Shown: positions 1-16,203 of the stretch, piece by piece
Layout: the number at the start of each line of letters is the position of its first letter
How positions within the stretch are numbered: position 1 is the stretch's first letter
Source of the DNA: Deinococcus metallilatus
GTDB taxonomy: Bacteria; Deinococcota; Deinococci; Deinococcales; Deinococcaceae
Length of the DNA stretch: 64,000 nt
Assembly (NCBI RefSeq): GCF_004758605.1
Contig: NZ_CP038512.1
Span: 2,208,501 to 2,272,500 of the forward strand
Direction: 5' to 3'
Program-made: the position numbers and the translations under genes
The notes under the pieces: model-generated
Seen by the model: only the letters and a program-made list of their open reading frames with translations
What the model was told of the DNA's origin: nothing
Database searches by the model: none

Positions 1-321
1 CTCGCCCATGCCGGGATGGACCGTTTCCTCGGCGGTGTTCAGCACGTCTTCCATGTCGCTGTAGACGACGATGACGGCGGGGGCGCTGGTCACCTGGGTC
101 TGACCGTAGGCGGCTTCCTGAAGCCTGGCCTGGAGTTCGGGGTCCTGGATCACGGCGAAGCGGGTGGGCTGCACGTTGTTCGCCGTGGGCGCCAGGCTCG
201 CCAGCCGCAGGATTTCGCTCAGGTCGTCCGGGTTGATGGGTTCGGGCGCGAACTTGCGGATGCTGCGGCGGGTCTGGATGGCTTCGGTGACGGTGAGGGG
301 CCGGGTCAGGGTGGCGGTCAT
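1..321 (-). CDS. Nitroreductase family protein (C-terminus outside window)
   Basis: N-terminal 107 codons of an FMN-dependent nitroreductase-type oxidoreductase; the gene runs off the left edge. The reverse-strand protein begins [10 protein letters not shown] and contains the family signature RRSIRKF near residues 18-24 followed by [11 protein letters not shown] near 41-51, the FMN phosphate-binding and active-site entry segments of this fold. The start is fixed by a very good promoter directly upstream (TTGACA, 17-base spacer, TAGCAT, 7 bases, ATG), implying a leaderless mRNA. It is divergent from an HxlR regulator. In Bacillus the HxlR-type repressor YodB controls the nitroreductase yodC, so a quinone or electrophile detoxification role is a reasonable inference. 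Confidence 0.9.
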   Translation of the reverse strand, partial: MTATLTRPLTVTEAIQTRRSIRKFAPEPINPDDLSEILRLASLAPTANNVQPTRFAVIQDPELQARLQEAAYGQTQVTSAPAVIVVYSDMEDVLNTAEETVHPGMGE

Positions 322-328
322 GGGCAGA

Positions 329-357
329 ATGCTATCCCCACTGGTTTGAAATGTCAA
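329..357 (-). promoter_or_regulatory. Consensus promoter of the nitroreductase gene (leaderless)
   Basis: On the minus strand TTGACA (352-357) and TAGCAT (329-334) are 17 bases apart, and the ATG follows 7 bases after the -10 box. The regulator made by the divergent hxlR-type gene probably binds in the 352-409 interval. Confidence 0.75.
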
Positions 358-409
358 GCGGTGTGATTTGCGCCGCACTTTATCTGCCCTGAAGGTGTAC
401 AGTTGAGGC

Positions 410-756
<347 letters not shown>

Positions 757-760
<4 letters not shown>

Positions 761-1338
761 GCTACACCAAACGCATCGTCATCGTCCCGCCCGATCCCAC
801 GTGGCCCGCCCGCTTCCAGACTGTCGCCCGCCAACTGCGGGACGCCCTCGGGGAGCGGGTTTCTGGCATTCACCACATCGGCTCCACCAGCGTGTCCGGC
901 CTGCCCGCGAAGGACGTGCTGGACGTGCAGCTCACCGTCGCGGACCTGGGGACGGCGAACGATGTGCTGGCCCTCCTGGCTGCCCTGGGCCTCACGTTGC
1001 GCCCGGAGGTCACGGCGGACCACCTCCCGCCCGGCCTGGAGTTGCCCCCCGCCGACCTCGCCAAACGGTACGCGCACCGGCCCGGCGAGCTACACGTCCA
1101 CATCCGGGAAGAAGGCCGCTTCAACCAGCGCTATGCCCTGCTGATGCGTGACTTCCTGCGGGCCGTCCCCGCTGCCCGGGACGCCTACGCGGAGATCAAG
1201 CGGCAACTGGCCCGGCTGCAGCCGGCGGATACGGAGGCCTATTACGCCGTCAAAGACCCGGTGATGGATTTGCTGATCGCGGGCGCCGAACAGTGGGCCG
1301 CCCGTACAGACTGGCACTTGCCCCCGGCCGACGCTTAG
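757..1338 (+). CDS. GrpB-family (UPF0157) nucleotidyltransferase-fold protein
   Basis: 193 residues with the GrpB family signature [21 protein letters not shown] around residues 38-58, which corresponds to the G-S motif and metal-binding acidic residues of a minimal nucleotidyltransferase fold. The biochemical role of the family is not firmly established; some members are fused to dephospho-CoA kinase. A GTG start overlaps the stop of the hxlR-type gene by four bases, so it is the second gene of that operon. Confidence 0.85.
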
Positions 1339-1577
1339 ACTCAGGCCGGGCAGGTGAGAGGTGAGGTCGCTGATATTCACGCTTTCAGCGGTGATCACGG
1401 CAAAGCTCACGTCTATAGCGCGTTGGAACGTGTCGCTTCGCGGGTGTGAGGCATGGACTTTGAAGGAGTCAGTGAGTTGGTTAGCCTGTCCGCAATGCTC
1501 ACCAGGCGATGATTAGAGTTTTATCCCTGCCAGGAGGCACTTGGGCTAGAGTTGTCCGCTACCGAAAGGTGTGAGAT

Positions 1578-2498
1578 ATGACTACTGAGCAAGCTCACAG
1601 TTGGCCGGAACTCAATTACCAAGAAGACCAGGAAACCATTGAGGTCATTCACCTGCTCAGTCAGATGTTGGGCAAAGTGCGTCTGGCACTCTGTCCGAGA
1701 ATGAATCAGTACTGGCAGGTGGCTTTGAACGTCGGTCTGTATGGCCTGACGACTGGCCCTGTTCAGGCGCAGCATACCCAATTCCAGATCACCCTTGATT
1801 TGGTGCACAGTCGTTTGGTCATTCAAACTCAGGATGGAAGACAGCGCGATATTGCGTTGCGGCGCCAGAGCATGGCCGATTATTTTGCACAGTTCACTCA
1901 GAGTCTGCGTGAGCTGGAACTGCATGTGTACCTCTGGCCGCAGCCCCAGGAAATCGAGAACGCCGTGAGGTTTGATCAGGATCATGTTCAGCGCAATTAC
2001 GATCCCGACGTGGCCGGGCGGTACTTTCAAGTATTGGGTCTGGTTTCCAAGGTGTTGCAGCGTTACCGGGATGAATTTCAAGGCAAGTCAAGCCCAGTGC
2101 TGTACTGGTGGGGAGGAGCAGATTTAACGGTCACGCGGTTCTCTGGCCGAACTGCTCCCGCACACCCGCCCAGCCCTCTCCTGGCTTATAAAGTGATTGA
2201 GGATGCCTATTCACATGAAGAATGCAGTGCTGGCTTCTGGGCAGGCGGCCCTGATCACAAAGAGGCGGCTTTTTACGCATACCACTATCCTGAGCCAAAG
2301 GGGTATCCTCAGTGGCCTGTTCAACCTGCCGAGGCGAAGTACGACTCAACGATGGGTGAATTTCTCCTGCCCTATCAGGCGGTGAGGGACTCGGATCAAC
2401 CTGAAGTTTTGCTGATGAGTTTCCTGCACAGCACGTATGAGGCGGCAGCCACCCTCGCGCATTGGAACCAAGCTGAATTTAAGTATGTGCCGACATAA
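1578..2498 (+). CDS. DUF5996 family protein
   Basis: 306-residue soluble protein of unknown function. The N-terminus [19 protein letters not shown], followed by [17 protein letters not shown] and GLTTGPV, matches my recollection of the DUF5996 family (WPxLxYxxWxxTxxxLHxxxQ...GKxRL). An AAAGGTG ribosome-binding site precedes the ATG. Base composition and codon use are clearly lower in GC than the flanking genes (low fifties percent by eye), and the 239-base spacer upstream is also GC-poor, so this looks like a recently acquired gene. No catalytic motif recognised. Confidence 0.8.
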   Translation: MTTEQAHSWPELNYQEDQETIEVIHLLSQMLGKVRLALCPRMNQYWQVALNVGLYGLTTGPVQAQHTQFQITLDLVHSRLVIQTQDGRQRDIALRRQSMADYFAQFTQSLRELELHVYLWPQPQEIENAVRFDQDHVQRNYDPDVAGRYFQVLGLVSKVLQRYRDEFQGKSSPVLYWWGGADLTVTRFSGRTAPAHPPSPLLAYKVIEDAYSHEECSAGFWAGGPDHKEAAFYAYHYPEPKGYPQWPVQPAEAKYDSTMGEFLLPYQAVRDSDQPEVLLMSFLHSTYEAAATLAHWNQAEFKYVPT

Positions 2499-2523
2499 GT
2501 AGCTGGTGGGTGTAACTCAGGAG

Positions 2524-2709
2524 TTACAACCTTGCGATTCTGGGTGAATAGCCGTGGTGGCGCAGAAATTCCTCGTCTTCTGCCAGGCGGTCGAAGATGA
2601 CGTTCAAGCGGAGGAAGGGGAAGGACAGGGTCAGGGCCAGCCCGGCAGCCTCTTCGAACGAGAGGTCTGGGGCGCGGTGCAGCATCATCCAGGTGAAGGC
2701 GAGGAACAC
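2524..2709 (-). pseudogene. Short ORF, probable remnant of a larger membrane-protein gene
   Basis: A 61-codon reading frame with Deinococcus-like third-position GC. It has a hydrophobic start ([11 protein letters not shown]) and the end [15 protein letters not shown]. No ribosome-binding site or -10 box was found, an in-frame stop lies three codons upstream, and a dispersed repeat begins about 70 bases further on. This fits a 3' fragment left after repeat insertion or rearrangement. A real small membrane protein cannot be excluded. Confidence 0.3.
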
Positions 2710-2778
2710 CAGCAGAATTCAGCGGTCCAGGCCCCTGGCAGTTTGCAAAGCGAACTGGCTCAATCCAAAAGAGCATGG

Positions 2779-2905
2779 GTCAAAAAGCCCCCCTCACCCC
2801 TTGCTTCGCAAGGCCCTCTCTGCTTCGCAGCTTTGCAAGTCCCACCAGGGGAGAGGGGCAAAAACAAAGTCATCTTTACGACAACTGCTCTAAATCTAAA
2901 ACAGT
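2779..2905. repeat. Dispersed intergenic palindromic repeat, family A, copy 1
   Basis: About 125 bases containing CCCTCACCCC, TTGCTTCGCAAGG, GCTTTGCAAGTCCC, GGGGAGAGGGG and a tail CAAAAACAAAGTCA. The same ordered blocks recur at 53846-53960. Related palindromes lie at 6697-6752, 24753-24875 and 35707-35834. Confidence 0.75.
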
Positions 2906-3453
2906 GCCCCGGCATGGGCCGCGATCAGCAGCGCCGCGTCTGCCGGAGCGAGGGTTGAGGTATCGATACGGATGGCGTCGGGGGGCGGGGGCAGGTTCCC
3001 CGCCTTCTCCAGCAGTTCCCGCAGTTGCTCCGGGTCGCGCAGCTTGAGCCGTTCGGCCCGTTCGGGCAGGGTCATCCGGCGGGCGAGTTCGTCGGTGTGG
3101 CAGGACAGCCAGACGGGGACAAAGGCGGCGCCGCGTGCCGAGGCGAGGCCGCGCAGGCTCTGCACAAACTGCCACTCGCGTTCCTCGTTGGTCAGATAAT
3201 TGGTAAAGATGTGGCTCACGTCACGGGGCGCCGCCAGCGCAGCTTCGAGCACAACCGCCCGCACCCTTTTCACCAGGGTCCAGACCTGGGCAGGTACGGG
3301 TTTCTGACCATCCAAGCCAAACGCCGTGAAGACCGGATCATTGCTGAGATGGTTATCCAGCAGTGCCGCCCCCGTCAGCCGCGCCAGTTGCTTGCCAATG
3401 GTCCGCTTGCCGCTGCCAGGCGGCCCGACGAGGTAATAGACGATGGGCGCCAT
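2896..3453 (-). CDS. P-loop kinase-like protein (shikimate/gluconate kinase fold)
   Basis: 185 residues with an N-terminal Walker A motif GPPGSGKRT (residues 10-18) and the size of a small nucleoside-monophosphate/shikimate-type kinase. The LID-like segment RMTLPERAERLKLRD near residues 130-144 carries several arginines. The substrate cannot be read from sequence. The start ATG is 6 bases after a TAGCCT -10 box (3460-3465, minus strand), consistent with leaderless expression. The 3' end lies at the edge of a dispersed repeat. Confidence 0.8.
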   Translation of the reverse strand: MAPIVYYLVGPPGSGKRTIGKQLARLTGAALLDNHLSNDPVFTAFGLDGQKPVPAQVWTLVKRVRAVVLEAALAAPRDVSHIFTNYLTNEEREWQFVQSLRGLASARGAAFVPVWLSCHTDELARRMTLPERAERLKLRDPEQLRELLEKAGNLPPPPDAIRIDTSTLAPADAALLIAAHAGALF

Positions 3454-3577
3454 ACGTGCAGGCTAGCGGGTGGCGAGGTGGGAGGCATGGGCCGGATGGC
3501 ACAGGCGCGGCCCACTTTCCTCTCCAGAAAAAAAGGCCCCACACCCAGGGCCTTCCTAACTCCTAAAGCCTAACCCC

Positions 3578-4015
3578 TTACTCCAGCACCGCCTCGTGCG
3601 TGATCTCCACATTCCCCTTCATCACGTTGCTGATGGGGCACATGTCGGCGGCCTGCCGCACGTGCTTCTCGAACTCGGCCTGGTCGATATTGCCGACCTT
3701 GCCGCGCACGATGAGGCGCATGGTGCTGACCTTGAAGCCCTGGCCCTCGCGGACCATCTCGCAGGTCGCCTCGGTGCGGAGGTCCTGCGGGTCGTGGCCG
3801 TCACCGGCGAGCAGCGCCGAAAGCTGCATGGTGAAGCATCCGGCGTGCGCGGCGGCGAGCAGTTCTTCGGGATTGGTGCCCGCGCCGTTCTCGAAACGGG
3901 TCTTGAAGGAATACTGGGCGTCCTTCAGTACACCGCTCCCGGTGCTGACGGTGCCCTGGCCGCTCCTGAGGTCGCCCTTCCACTGGGCACTGGCCTTGCG
4001 CGCGATGTCTGCCAT
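3578..4015 (-). CDS. osmC: OsmC/Ohr-family peroxidase, OsmC subfamily
   Basis: 145 residues. OsmC proteins reduce organic hydroperoxides with a redox cysteine pair. The first Cys sits in [17 protein letters not shown] (about residue 60) and the second in [17 protein letters not shown] (about residue 126); both environments are typical of OsmC rather than Ohr. I chose ATG 4015 ([12 protein letters not shown]) over an upstream TTG because family members begin with this segment. Divergent from the hydrolase at 4094, leaving about 80 bases for both promoters. Confidence 0.88.
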   Translation of the reverse strand: MADIARKASAQWKGDLRSGQGTVSTGSGVLKDAQYSFKTRFENGAGTNPEELLAAAHAGCFTMQLSALLAGDGHDPQDLRTEATCEMVREGQGFKVSTMRLIVRGKVGNIDQAEFEKHVRQAADMCPISNVMKGNVEITHEAVLE

Positions 4016-4093
4016 GTCAGGCAGTTTGCGCCCCAACTATCTTGCGGCGCGTTGAGACTCGCTTCACATTGAGCGGAAGCTAGACTGCCTTCC

Positions 4094-6627
<2,534 letters not shown>

Positions 6628-6696
6628 TAGGAAACCTTTGAAGGGACGTCGGCGATGCGCTTAGGACTGACGTGATTGGGAAGAGGAAAGCGTGTA

Positions 6697-6752
6697 GGAC
6701 GCCGTTTTTTCTCCTCCCCCTTGAGGGGGGAGGTTGGGAGGGGGTGAACGGG
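6697..6752. repeat. Short family A-like palindrome between crtB and crtI
   Basis: A run of T followed by CTCCTCCCCCTTGAGGGG and GGAGGTTGGGAGGGGGTG. Read on the minus strand it is a GC hairpin (CCTCCCCCC with GGGGGAGG) followed by AAAAAACGG, so it is not a standard terminator in the direction of crtB-crtI transcription. Shorter than the other family A copies and assigned to them only by motif. Confidence 0.45.
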
Positions 6753-6822
6753 CAAAGCATCCCAGCACCACTTTCTCTCCCTGCCCCGCTCTTCCCGCGC
6801 AGGCTTCGCCTCAGGCCCAGCC

Positions 6823-7725
6823 TCACAGCTCCCCACCCACCGCCCCCCGCAACTCCCACCATGCCTGCGGCAGCATCAGCAGCTTGCGCGGGCCGCTGAC
6901 GTGGGCGCGGCGGCGGAAGTTGTCGAAGTCGGCGCGGGCCAGGTCGTCCAGAATTCCCTCGTAGGAACGGGCAGCGGTCTGCACGGCGAGACGGGCGCGG
7001 CCATGCAGACAGGGGATCCCGGCGCGGCCCTCGGCGTACCACGCGCGGGCGAGGGCCGAGAGATGGCGCATCAGCGCGCGGTAGCCGGGCGTGACGGTCC
7101 CGGCTTCCAGCGCGGCGCGGGAGACGGCGTATTCGCGCAGCAGCGTCTCGGGCAGGTACACCCGCCCGCGTTCCAGGTCCTCGCCCACGTCGCGCAGGAT
7201 ATTCGTGAGCTGCATGGCCTGCCCCAGCCTCAGCGCGTGGGCCAGGGTCCGCTCGCCCCCGCTGTAGCCGCAGATGGGCGCGATCATGTGGCCCACCACA
7301 CCCGCCACACGGCGGCAGTAGAGCGTGAGGTCGTCCAGATCGCGGTAACGGTGGCCGCAGAGGTCCATCCGCAGCCCCTGGTGCAGTTCCTCGAAGGCGG
7401 CCAGGGGAATCGGCCAGCGGGCGGCGGCCCAGGCCAGCGCCGTGTCGGTGGGGTGGGGCGCGGGATTCCCGGCAAAGGCAGCCCGGACCCGTGCCCACCA
7501 CACACCGAGCTCCGCCTCCGCCTCCCCGGTCCCCAGTTCGTCTACGATGTCGTCCCCGGTGCGGCAGGTGGCGTAGACCGCCCACACCGCCTCCCGCTGA
7601 CCGGAAGGGAAAAAACGCGACCCCAGGTAAAAGGTCTGGCTGTGCCCGCGCGTCACGTCCCGGCAGTGCGCCACCGCCTCCGCGAGGGAGGGTGGGGGGG
7701 AAGGCGGGGGGGCAAGATGCGGCAC
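6823..7725 (-). CDS. crtB: Phytoene synthase (carotenoid biosynthesis)
   Basis: About 300 residues from the chosen start. CrtB condenses two geranylgeranyl diphosphates to phytoene. The first aspartate-rich motif DDIVDE is at 58-63, and the second lies in [20 protein letters not shown]. The frame stays open to a GTG at 7776, but GTG 7725 is preceded by a clear GGAGG (7735-7739) nine bases away and gives an N-terminus of family length, so I prefer it. First gene of the crtB-crtI pair. Confidence 0.93.
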   Translation of the reverse strand: MPHLAPPPSPPPSLAEAVAHCRDVTRGHSQTFYLGSRFFPSGQREAVWAVYATCRTGDDIVDELGTGEAEAELGVWWARVRAAFAGNPAPHPTDTALAWAAARWPIPLAAFEELHQGLRMDLCGHRYRDLDDLTLYCRRVAGVVGHMIAPICGYSGGERTLAHALRLGQAMQLTNILRDVGEDLERGRVYLPETLLREYAVSRAALEAGTVTPGYRALMRHLSALARAWYAEGRAGIPCLHGRARLAVQTAARSYEGILDDLARADFDNFRRRAHVSGPRKLLMLPQAWWELRGAVGGEL

Positions 7726-7873
7726 GGTCAGCGTCCTCCGTGCGAGTGTAAGCGGCGAGGCGGAAGGGAACGTCACGCTTTCTTACAGAAACGGGCGGGG
7801 TTCAGGGTTTCTTGGCTCTGGCGCGGGTCAGGCGTGACGTTCATTATGCTGGGCGTGACTGGCCCATCTTCTG

Positions 7874-8740
<867 letters not shown>

Positions 8741-8741
<1 letters not shown>

Positions 8742-9586
8742 TGGCGGACCGGGTGACGGTGGAGCGGGCCACGGTGGACATTCCGGCGGCGGACCGGGTG
8801 ACGGTGGTCCGGCCGGTAACGGCTGAACGGGCGGCGACCGTGGACCGGCCCGCCTTCGGCGCGCAGCACGGCGGGCCGTACCTCGACGAGCGCGAGGAAG
8901 CCCGCGCCCGCCTCAAGGCCAGTGTGGACGCCCTGGCCGAGCGGGCCAATCTCCAGGTGCAGATGCAGAAAGAACCCCTCAAGATGCTGGGGGGTGCCTC
9001 GGCGGTGGGGGCGGCGGCGGGAACGCTGCTGGGCATCGTCCTGGGGCGGCAGTTCCAGCGCACGAAGAAAATCTACGTGGACGCCGACAGCCCCGAGAAG
9101 GACCAGAAGGCGCTGATCCGGGCCCAGAAGAAGGAGAAGGGCGGCACCGGCGTCGGCGGCGCGCTGGTGGCGACCCTTACCACCCTGGGCATCAAGGTTC
9201 TCAACGACCGGGTCCTCACGCCCAAGCTGGAGGAGTTCGCCCATGGCCTGCTCGACCGCGCCGGGCAGGAGGGGGGGCAGAAGGCAAGGAACGCGGCACC
9301 GCGCGCAGCGGGGCAGCCCCGGCCCGCCGCTCAGCAAACCGGGGGGAACTGGTCCCTCAGCGGGAGCCGCCCCGCCCCGGCCCCGGCCAACACGGACGTG
9401 ACCGCCAGCTTCCTCAAACGCGACGAGGGCGCGGAGGCCAGCGACGCGGCCCGGGTGGGTGTTCCCGGCGGCCCCAGCGTTCCCGGCACCGGCAGCAGCA
9501 TCCCCGTGCCCGTCAGCACCGTGCAGGCCAAGGCCCAGGGCAGCCCCATCGGCCCCGAGGAGAAGACCAACCCCAATATCCGCTGA
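8741..9586 (+). CDS. Conserved Deinococcus-type protein with one membrane segment
   Basis: 281 residues of unknown function. The first 40 residues contain an imperfect duplication ([12 protein letters not shown], then [15 protein letters not shown]). Residues 49-80 look helical and charged, and a Gly/Ala-rich hydrophobic stretch ([24 protein letters not shown], about 83-106) may insert in the membrane. The last 110 residues are Pro/Gly/Ser rich. It is translationally coupled to the holin-like gene and probably works with it at the membrane. A terminator follows at 9600-9628. Confidence 0.7.
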
Positions 9587-9599
9587 GGCTTCCTGCCCC

Positions 9600-9628
9600 C
9601 GGCCCGCCCGCGACGGTGGGCCGTTTTT
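9600..9628 (+). terminator. Intrinsic terminator after the membrane-protein pair
   Basis: CGGCCC (9600-9605) pairs with GGGCCG (9618-9623) and is followed by five T. It closes the operon before the Fur gene promoter. Confidence 0.7.
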
Positions 9629-9640
9629 GTGTGCTGCTTT

Positions 9641-9670
9641 TTGATAGGCCGGAATCACTTCTGCTAGCCT
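9641..9670 (+). promoter_or_regulatory. Promoter of the Fur-family gene
   Basis: TTGATA (9641-9646), 18-base spacer, TAGCCT (9665-9670), then 6 bases to the ATG: a leaderless-type promoter. Confidence 0.6.
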
Positions 9671-9676
9671 GGAGAC

Positions 9677-10072
<396 letters not shown>

Positions 10073-10083
10073 ACCCACCGTCC

Positions 10084-10674
10084 TCAGCGGGCCAGGGTGG
10101 TCAGCAGGCGCTGGAGGGCCGCCCGGTTGGGCGCCGAGTCGAGGTAGGGATTGTCCTCCGGGTGTTGGGTGAGGCGCAGAACCACGCCCAGGCCGCCGGG
10201 TACCTGAAAACCGTAGCGGGTCAGGGTGGGGTTCACCGGACCGTCGGGCGCAGCAAAACGGGCGCGGGCGGCCAGCAGCTCCGCCCGCCGGTCGAGGTCG
10301 GCGCGGGCGCGGGTCAGCAGGGCGCGCTGCGGCCCGGTCAGGGCGGCCAGCAGCCGCGTCTGCACCTGCTCCGCCGCCAGCGGCCCGAGGGCCGGCGCGG
10401 TTGCCAGCGGCCTCAGTTCCGCCCGCAGAACCTCTGCGGCATCCGGGCCGAACGTCAGTGTGCCGCGCGCAGTCAGCTCGGTGAGCAGGCGCACGGTGAG
10501 CAGCAGTTCCAGGGTCGGGACGGCGGACTGCACGGCACCCACGTTCGGATTCCCCCTCCCAGGTGTCCCGCCGCGCGGCGCGGGCGGCAGATCGTTGGGC
10601 CGCAGCGGCGCGGCGCCCGCCAGACTCCAGCAGGCACAGACGAGCAGCGGGAGAGTCACCGCAAGGCGCGACAT
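10084..10674 (-). CDS. Exported protein of unknown function
   Basis: 196 residues with a signal peptide ([21 protein letters not shown], cleavage likely after AGA). The mature part is Leu/Ala/Arg rich and predicted mostly helical, with several LLxxLT stretches and no motif I recognise. TAGGCT lies 6 bases before the ATG (minus strand, 10681-10686), so the mRNA is leaderless. Convergent with the Fur gene and followed upstream by the metzincin gene in the same orientation. Confidence 0.7.
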   Translation of the reverse strand: MSRLAVTLPLLVCACWSLAGAAPLRPNDLPPAPRGGTPGRGNPNVGAVQSAVPTLELLLTVRLLTELTARGTLTFGPDAAEVLRAELRPLATAPALGPLAAEQVQTRLLAALTGPQRALLTRARADLDRRAELLAARARFAAPDGPVNPTLTRYGFQVPGGLGVVLRLTQHPEDNPYLDSAPNRAALQRLLTTLAR

Positions 10675-10738
10675 GGCCCCAGCCTACTCCCGGCGGGTGA
10701 CGGTCGCCTGACCTGCCGCACACGAATCTTCAGCCAGA

Positions 10739-10768
10739 CACGCGCCCGGCTGACTCTCCGGGCGCGTG
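10739..10768 (-). terminator. Hairpin downstream of the metzincin gene
   Basis: Perfect 11-base arms (CACGCGCCCGG and CCGGGCGCGTG) with an 8-base loop, 34 bases after the stop at 10802. There is no strong T tract, so it may be an RNA 3' stabiliser rather than a full intrinsic terminator. Confidence 0.5.
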
Positions 10769-10801
10769 CGGTCTGGTCGGGACTGTTCAGGCAGGCGAGG
10801 C

Positions 10802-12868
10802 TCAGGGAGCCAGGCGCAGGGCCCGCTGCTTGGGCGTCTCCTCGGGGAAAATCCAGGCGCCCGGCTTCGGCAGCAGGTCGTGGCTGATGCGCGCCTGCCG
10901 CCTGACCGCCTGGGTGGACAGGCCGGTGAGGTTCTCGTACCACTTGTACGCCTGCACGTCCACCCCGGCGGCGATGGCGGCGTCCAACACCTGACGGTAG
11001 CCCTGGTGGGACAGGCGGGCCGCTTCCAGGTAAGACATGGCATTGTACTGGCTCTGGGCCTGCACGAACAGCGCGTCGGCGCCCTGAGCGGCAGCAGTGA
11101 CGGGCGCGGCCTTCCCGGCGCGGCGGGTCAGTTCCAGAATCGCGTTGGTGTTGTTCAGGTACGCGGCGCTCAGGTACCGGTACTGAGAGTCGAGGTTGAA
11201 CTGGCCGAAGGTTCTGCTCAGGTCGTTGTACGACATCACGGTGCCGCTCTCGTCACCCACGTCCACGAAGCGGAAGCGGCCGCTGGGTCCGTAGGAGAGG
11301 TCCTGCTCGCTGTCGTACCCGTCGTGGGGGTGCGAGAGGCTGAGGTGGTGCCCCGTCTCGTGGACGAGCGTATCGGTAAAGCCGTACCCGTAGGGATTGA
11401 TCAGGCTGGGCGTCAGGAAGCCGTACACGAAGCTCTGCGTGCCGGTCTGGCCGTCGTCGTAGGCGATGCCGAGCAGCCCTCCCTGGCTGTCGGTGTTGTC
11501 GTTGAAGGCGTAGATGGGCAGCAGGTACTGGCCCGCCGGAGCCGTCTTGTAGCTGTCCCGCAGTTCCTTCACGGTGTACTGGAAGAGGCGCTCGCCGCTG
11601 TAATCGGCGTACTCGGGCGAGCAGGCGTCCTCAAAAACCGTGAAGAAGCACCGGTACACGTCGGCCAGGTCACCGTTCAGCGGCGTCTGCTTGACCGTGT
11701 TGCTGAACTTGGCGAACGGCCGCAGCACCGACACGCGGTCTTGCACGAGCGGCGCGTTCAGCAGCTTGGCGGGGTCGGCCGCGCCCGCGCCCTGCTCGAC
11801 ATGCATGTCCAGCCGGATGTCCTCGGGCATCTGCGGAGGCGTCAGGGCCGCGCGGTAGAGCGGGCTGGGCGTGAACAGCAGGTTCAGGGCGGTGTAGCGC
11901 GTGACCAGTGCGAGGTCCACGCTGACCTTGCGGCCATACGCCGTGCTGGCCTTGCGGGTGCCGTATTCCCAGATGGGCGGCATCCGGTAATCGGCGGTGC
12001 CGTCGCCGGTCGAGTCCGCATGGGTCACGTCCCAGGCGTCGGTCCAGTAGTCGGGGTTGGCCGAGAGGTCGTAGAACCACACGCGCTGCGGGGCCTGACC
12101 CTGGCGGACGCTGCCACCCCAGGCGATCATGCGGCGGCTGGCCCGCGCGCCGAACTTCGTGCCGGTGTCGCTATCGGCGGCATTGGCGCGGGTGTAGGAG
12201 TGGAACTTGAAGTCCGGGCGGCTGTACCAGTTGATCAGGTAGACGGTGTATTCGCCGGACTTTACCCCAACGCGGCTCCCGTTGTCGGCCAGCCAGTTCT
12301 CGGTGTCCTGCGCGTCGATCTCATAGTTGCCGGTCACGGGGCGCGTGATCAGCGGGGACGGCGTGGTGCAGGTGTCGTCGGGCTGCTCCACGTCCTTGCC
12401 GGTCTGGGGGTCCTTGACCACCACGAACTGACAGTTGAAGTACTTCTGGTACACCGTCAGCGGCTTCTCGGTTCCCTTGCTGGTCAGGAAGGCGAAGAAG
12501 TCGTCCTCGAACTTCTGGTCCGCGAACACGTAGTTGTAGTCGTAATCGAAGGCGTTGCCGGTGTACTCGGTGTTGCCGTAGGCGCTGGGAGCGCGGTTGA
12601 TGGCCTGATAACTTTGCGGCAGCGTGTCCTGGAAGTCGCGGACATTCACCTCCTGGGGCGTCTGGACCTGGCCGGGGGGAGGCTGCCGGTAGCCGACAAA
12701 CACGACGTTGACCTTCAGACGGGTCCGGATGGTGTCCTGCTTGTTGGGACTGAGCACCTGGAGGCGGCCGAAGTCCGTCTCGGTGCCGGAAGGCGGAGAC
12801 TGGCCCCCACCGCAGGCCGCGAGCAGCGAGAGGCTGAGCAGGGAAACGGCGACGGTGCGAAGTTTCAT
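10802..12868 (-). CDS. Surface lipoprotein metalloprotease of the metzincin type
   Basis: 688 residues. The signal peptide ends in a lipobox (LLAAC, Cys19), so the mature protein is predicted to be lipid-anchored and exposed outside the inner membrane. The extended zinc site HETGHHLSLSH begins at His503, and about 45 residues later TVMSYND provides the Met-turn of metzincins. An N-terminal 480-residue region has no recognised domain and may be a propeptide plus accessory domain. AGGAGG lies just before the ATG. The substrate is unknown; nutrient scavenging or envelope remodelling are possible. Confidence 0.82.
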   Translation of the reverse strand: MKLRTVAVSLLSLSLLAACGGGQSPPSGTETDFGRLQVLSPNKQDTIRTRLKVNVVFVGYRQPPPGQVQTPQEVNVRDFQDTLPQSYQAINRAPSAYGNTEYTGNAFDYDYNYVFADQKFEDDFFAFLTSKGTEKPLTVYQKYFNCQFVVVKDPQTGKDVEQPDDTCTTPSPLITRPVTGNYEIDAQDTENWLADNGSRVGVKSGEYTVYLINWYSRPDFKFHSYTRANAADSDTGTKFGARASRRMIAWGGSVRQGQAPQRVWFYDLSANPDYWTDAWDVTHADSTGDGTADYRMPPIWEYGTRKASTAYGRKVSVDLALVTRYTALNLLFTPSPLYRAALTPPQMPEDIRLDMHVEQGAGAADPAKLLNAPLVQDRVSVLRPFAKFSNTVKQTPLNGDLADVYRCFFTVFEDACSPEYADYSGERLFQYTVKELRDSYKTAPAGQYLLPIYAFNDNTDSQGGLLGIAYDDGQTGTQSFVYGFLTPSLINPYGYGFTDTLVHETGHHLSLSHPHDGYDSEQDLSYGPSGRFRFVDVGDESGTVMSYNDLSRTFGQFNLDSQYRYLSAAYLNNTNAILELTRRAGKAAPVTAAAQGADALFVQAQSQYNAMSYLEAARLSHQGYRQVLDAAIAAGVDVQAYKWYENLTGLSTQAVRRQARISHDLLPKPGAWIFPEETPKQRALRLAP

Positions 12869-13189
12869 AAGCCTCCTGTGTCCACCGGGGACCGTGAATG
12901 AAATGACGTTGGTATGAGGAGTGTACGTGTTTTCATCCCTCTCAGGGCCGCAAACGTGGCAGTGGAGGGCCGTTCCAGCCCGCTGTCCGCTAACCAGTGT
13001 CCGCCGAAAGGAGACAGCACCTCGGATCTGGCCGGATCACCCGGTTGTCTGCGGCGGAAGCGCGAGCAGCAAGAGAGCGGTGAAGTGCTGGAAAGTGCCC
13101 GAACGGGAGCGACGCTGGCAGCCTCCGCCGCACACCCCCTGGCTCGCGGCGTTGCAGGGTCTTGGCCGGGGCGCTCCCCGCTTCCCCGG
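12869..13189. other. Intergenic stretch without recognisable gene
   Basis: About 320 bases between the metzincin gene and the met promoter. Some reading frames stay open but none has a credible start or a family match. It holds the metzincin promoter region and upstream DNA of the met operon. Confidence 0.5.
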
Positions 13190-15841
<2,652 letters not shown>

Positions 15842-16203
15842 ACCGTTCTGAAACGGACCGTTTCGACTTCAGAACGTCCGGACACACCACCGGATGTTCA
15901 TCTGGTCCCAGGCTCGGGGGCGGCCTCTTTCCTTGGAACTTGTAGAGCTGCTGGCAGGGCTGGGCCCGTCGCCCTTCTTGCCGCCCATGACGCAGGCGTA
16001 CCTGCTCACGGGGCGTCGCCGCCAGCCATGAGTTCTCGCTGCCGCTTCACTCACCCCTCCTCCATGAATGAATACAGGTTGCTATGAAAGCGGCGGACGG
16101 GTGCTTAACGTCATCACACCGCCTCCACAGGAACAGCGGGAATGCTGGCGTTGTCCATCTCCATTCCACCCTGAAGAAACCGTCCTGCCGGAGTCAGAAC
16201 GCT
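15842..16203. other. Intergenic region with nested inverted repeats
   Basis: Right after metX an outer inverted repeat (GTTCTGAA 15845-15852 with TTCAGAAC 15868-15875) encloses an inner palindrome (GAAACGG and CCGTTTC, 15850-15864), so two alternative hairpins are possible. No T tract follows. The remaining 300 bases include a 61-codon minus-strand frame (15869-16054) without a family match or start signal. Confidence 0.5.

Noticed and set aside
1453..1512. 19-codon ORF upstream of the DUF5996 gene
   Set aside because: Short and without a clear ribosome site or coupling.
15869..16054. 61-codon minus-strand ORF after metX
   Set aside because: No start signal and no recognisable family; reported only within the intergenic entry.
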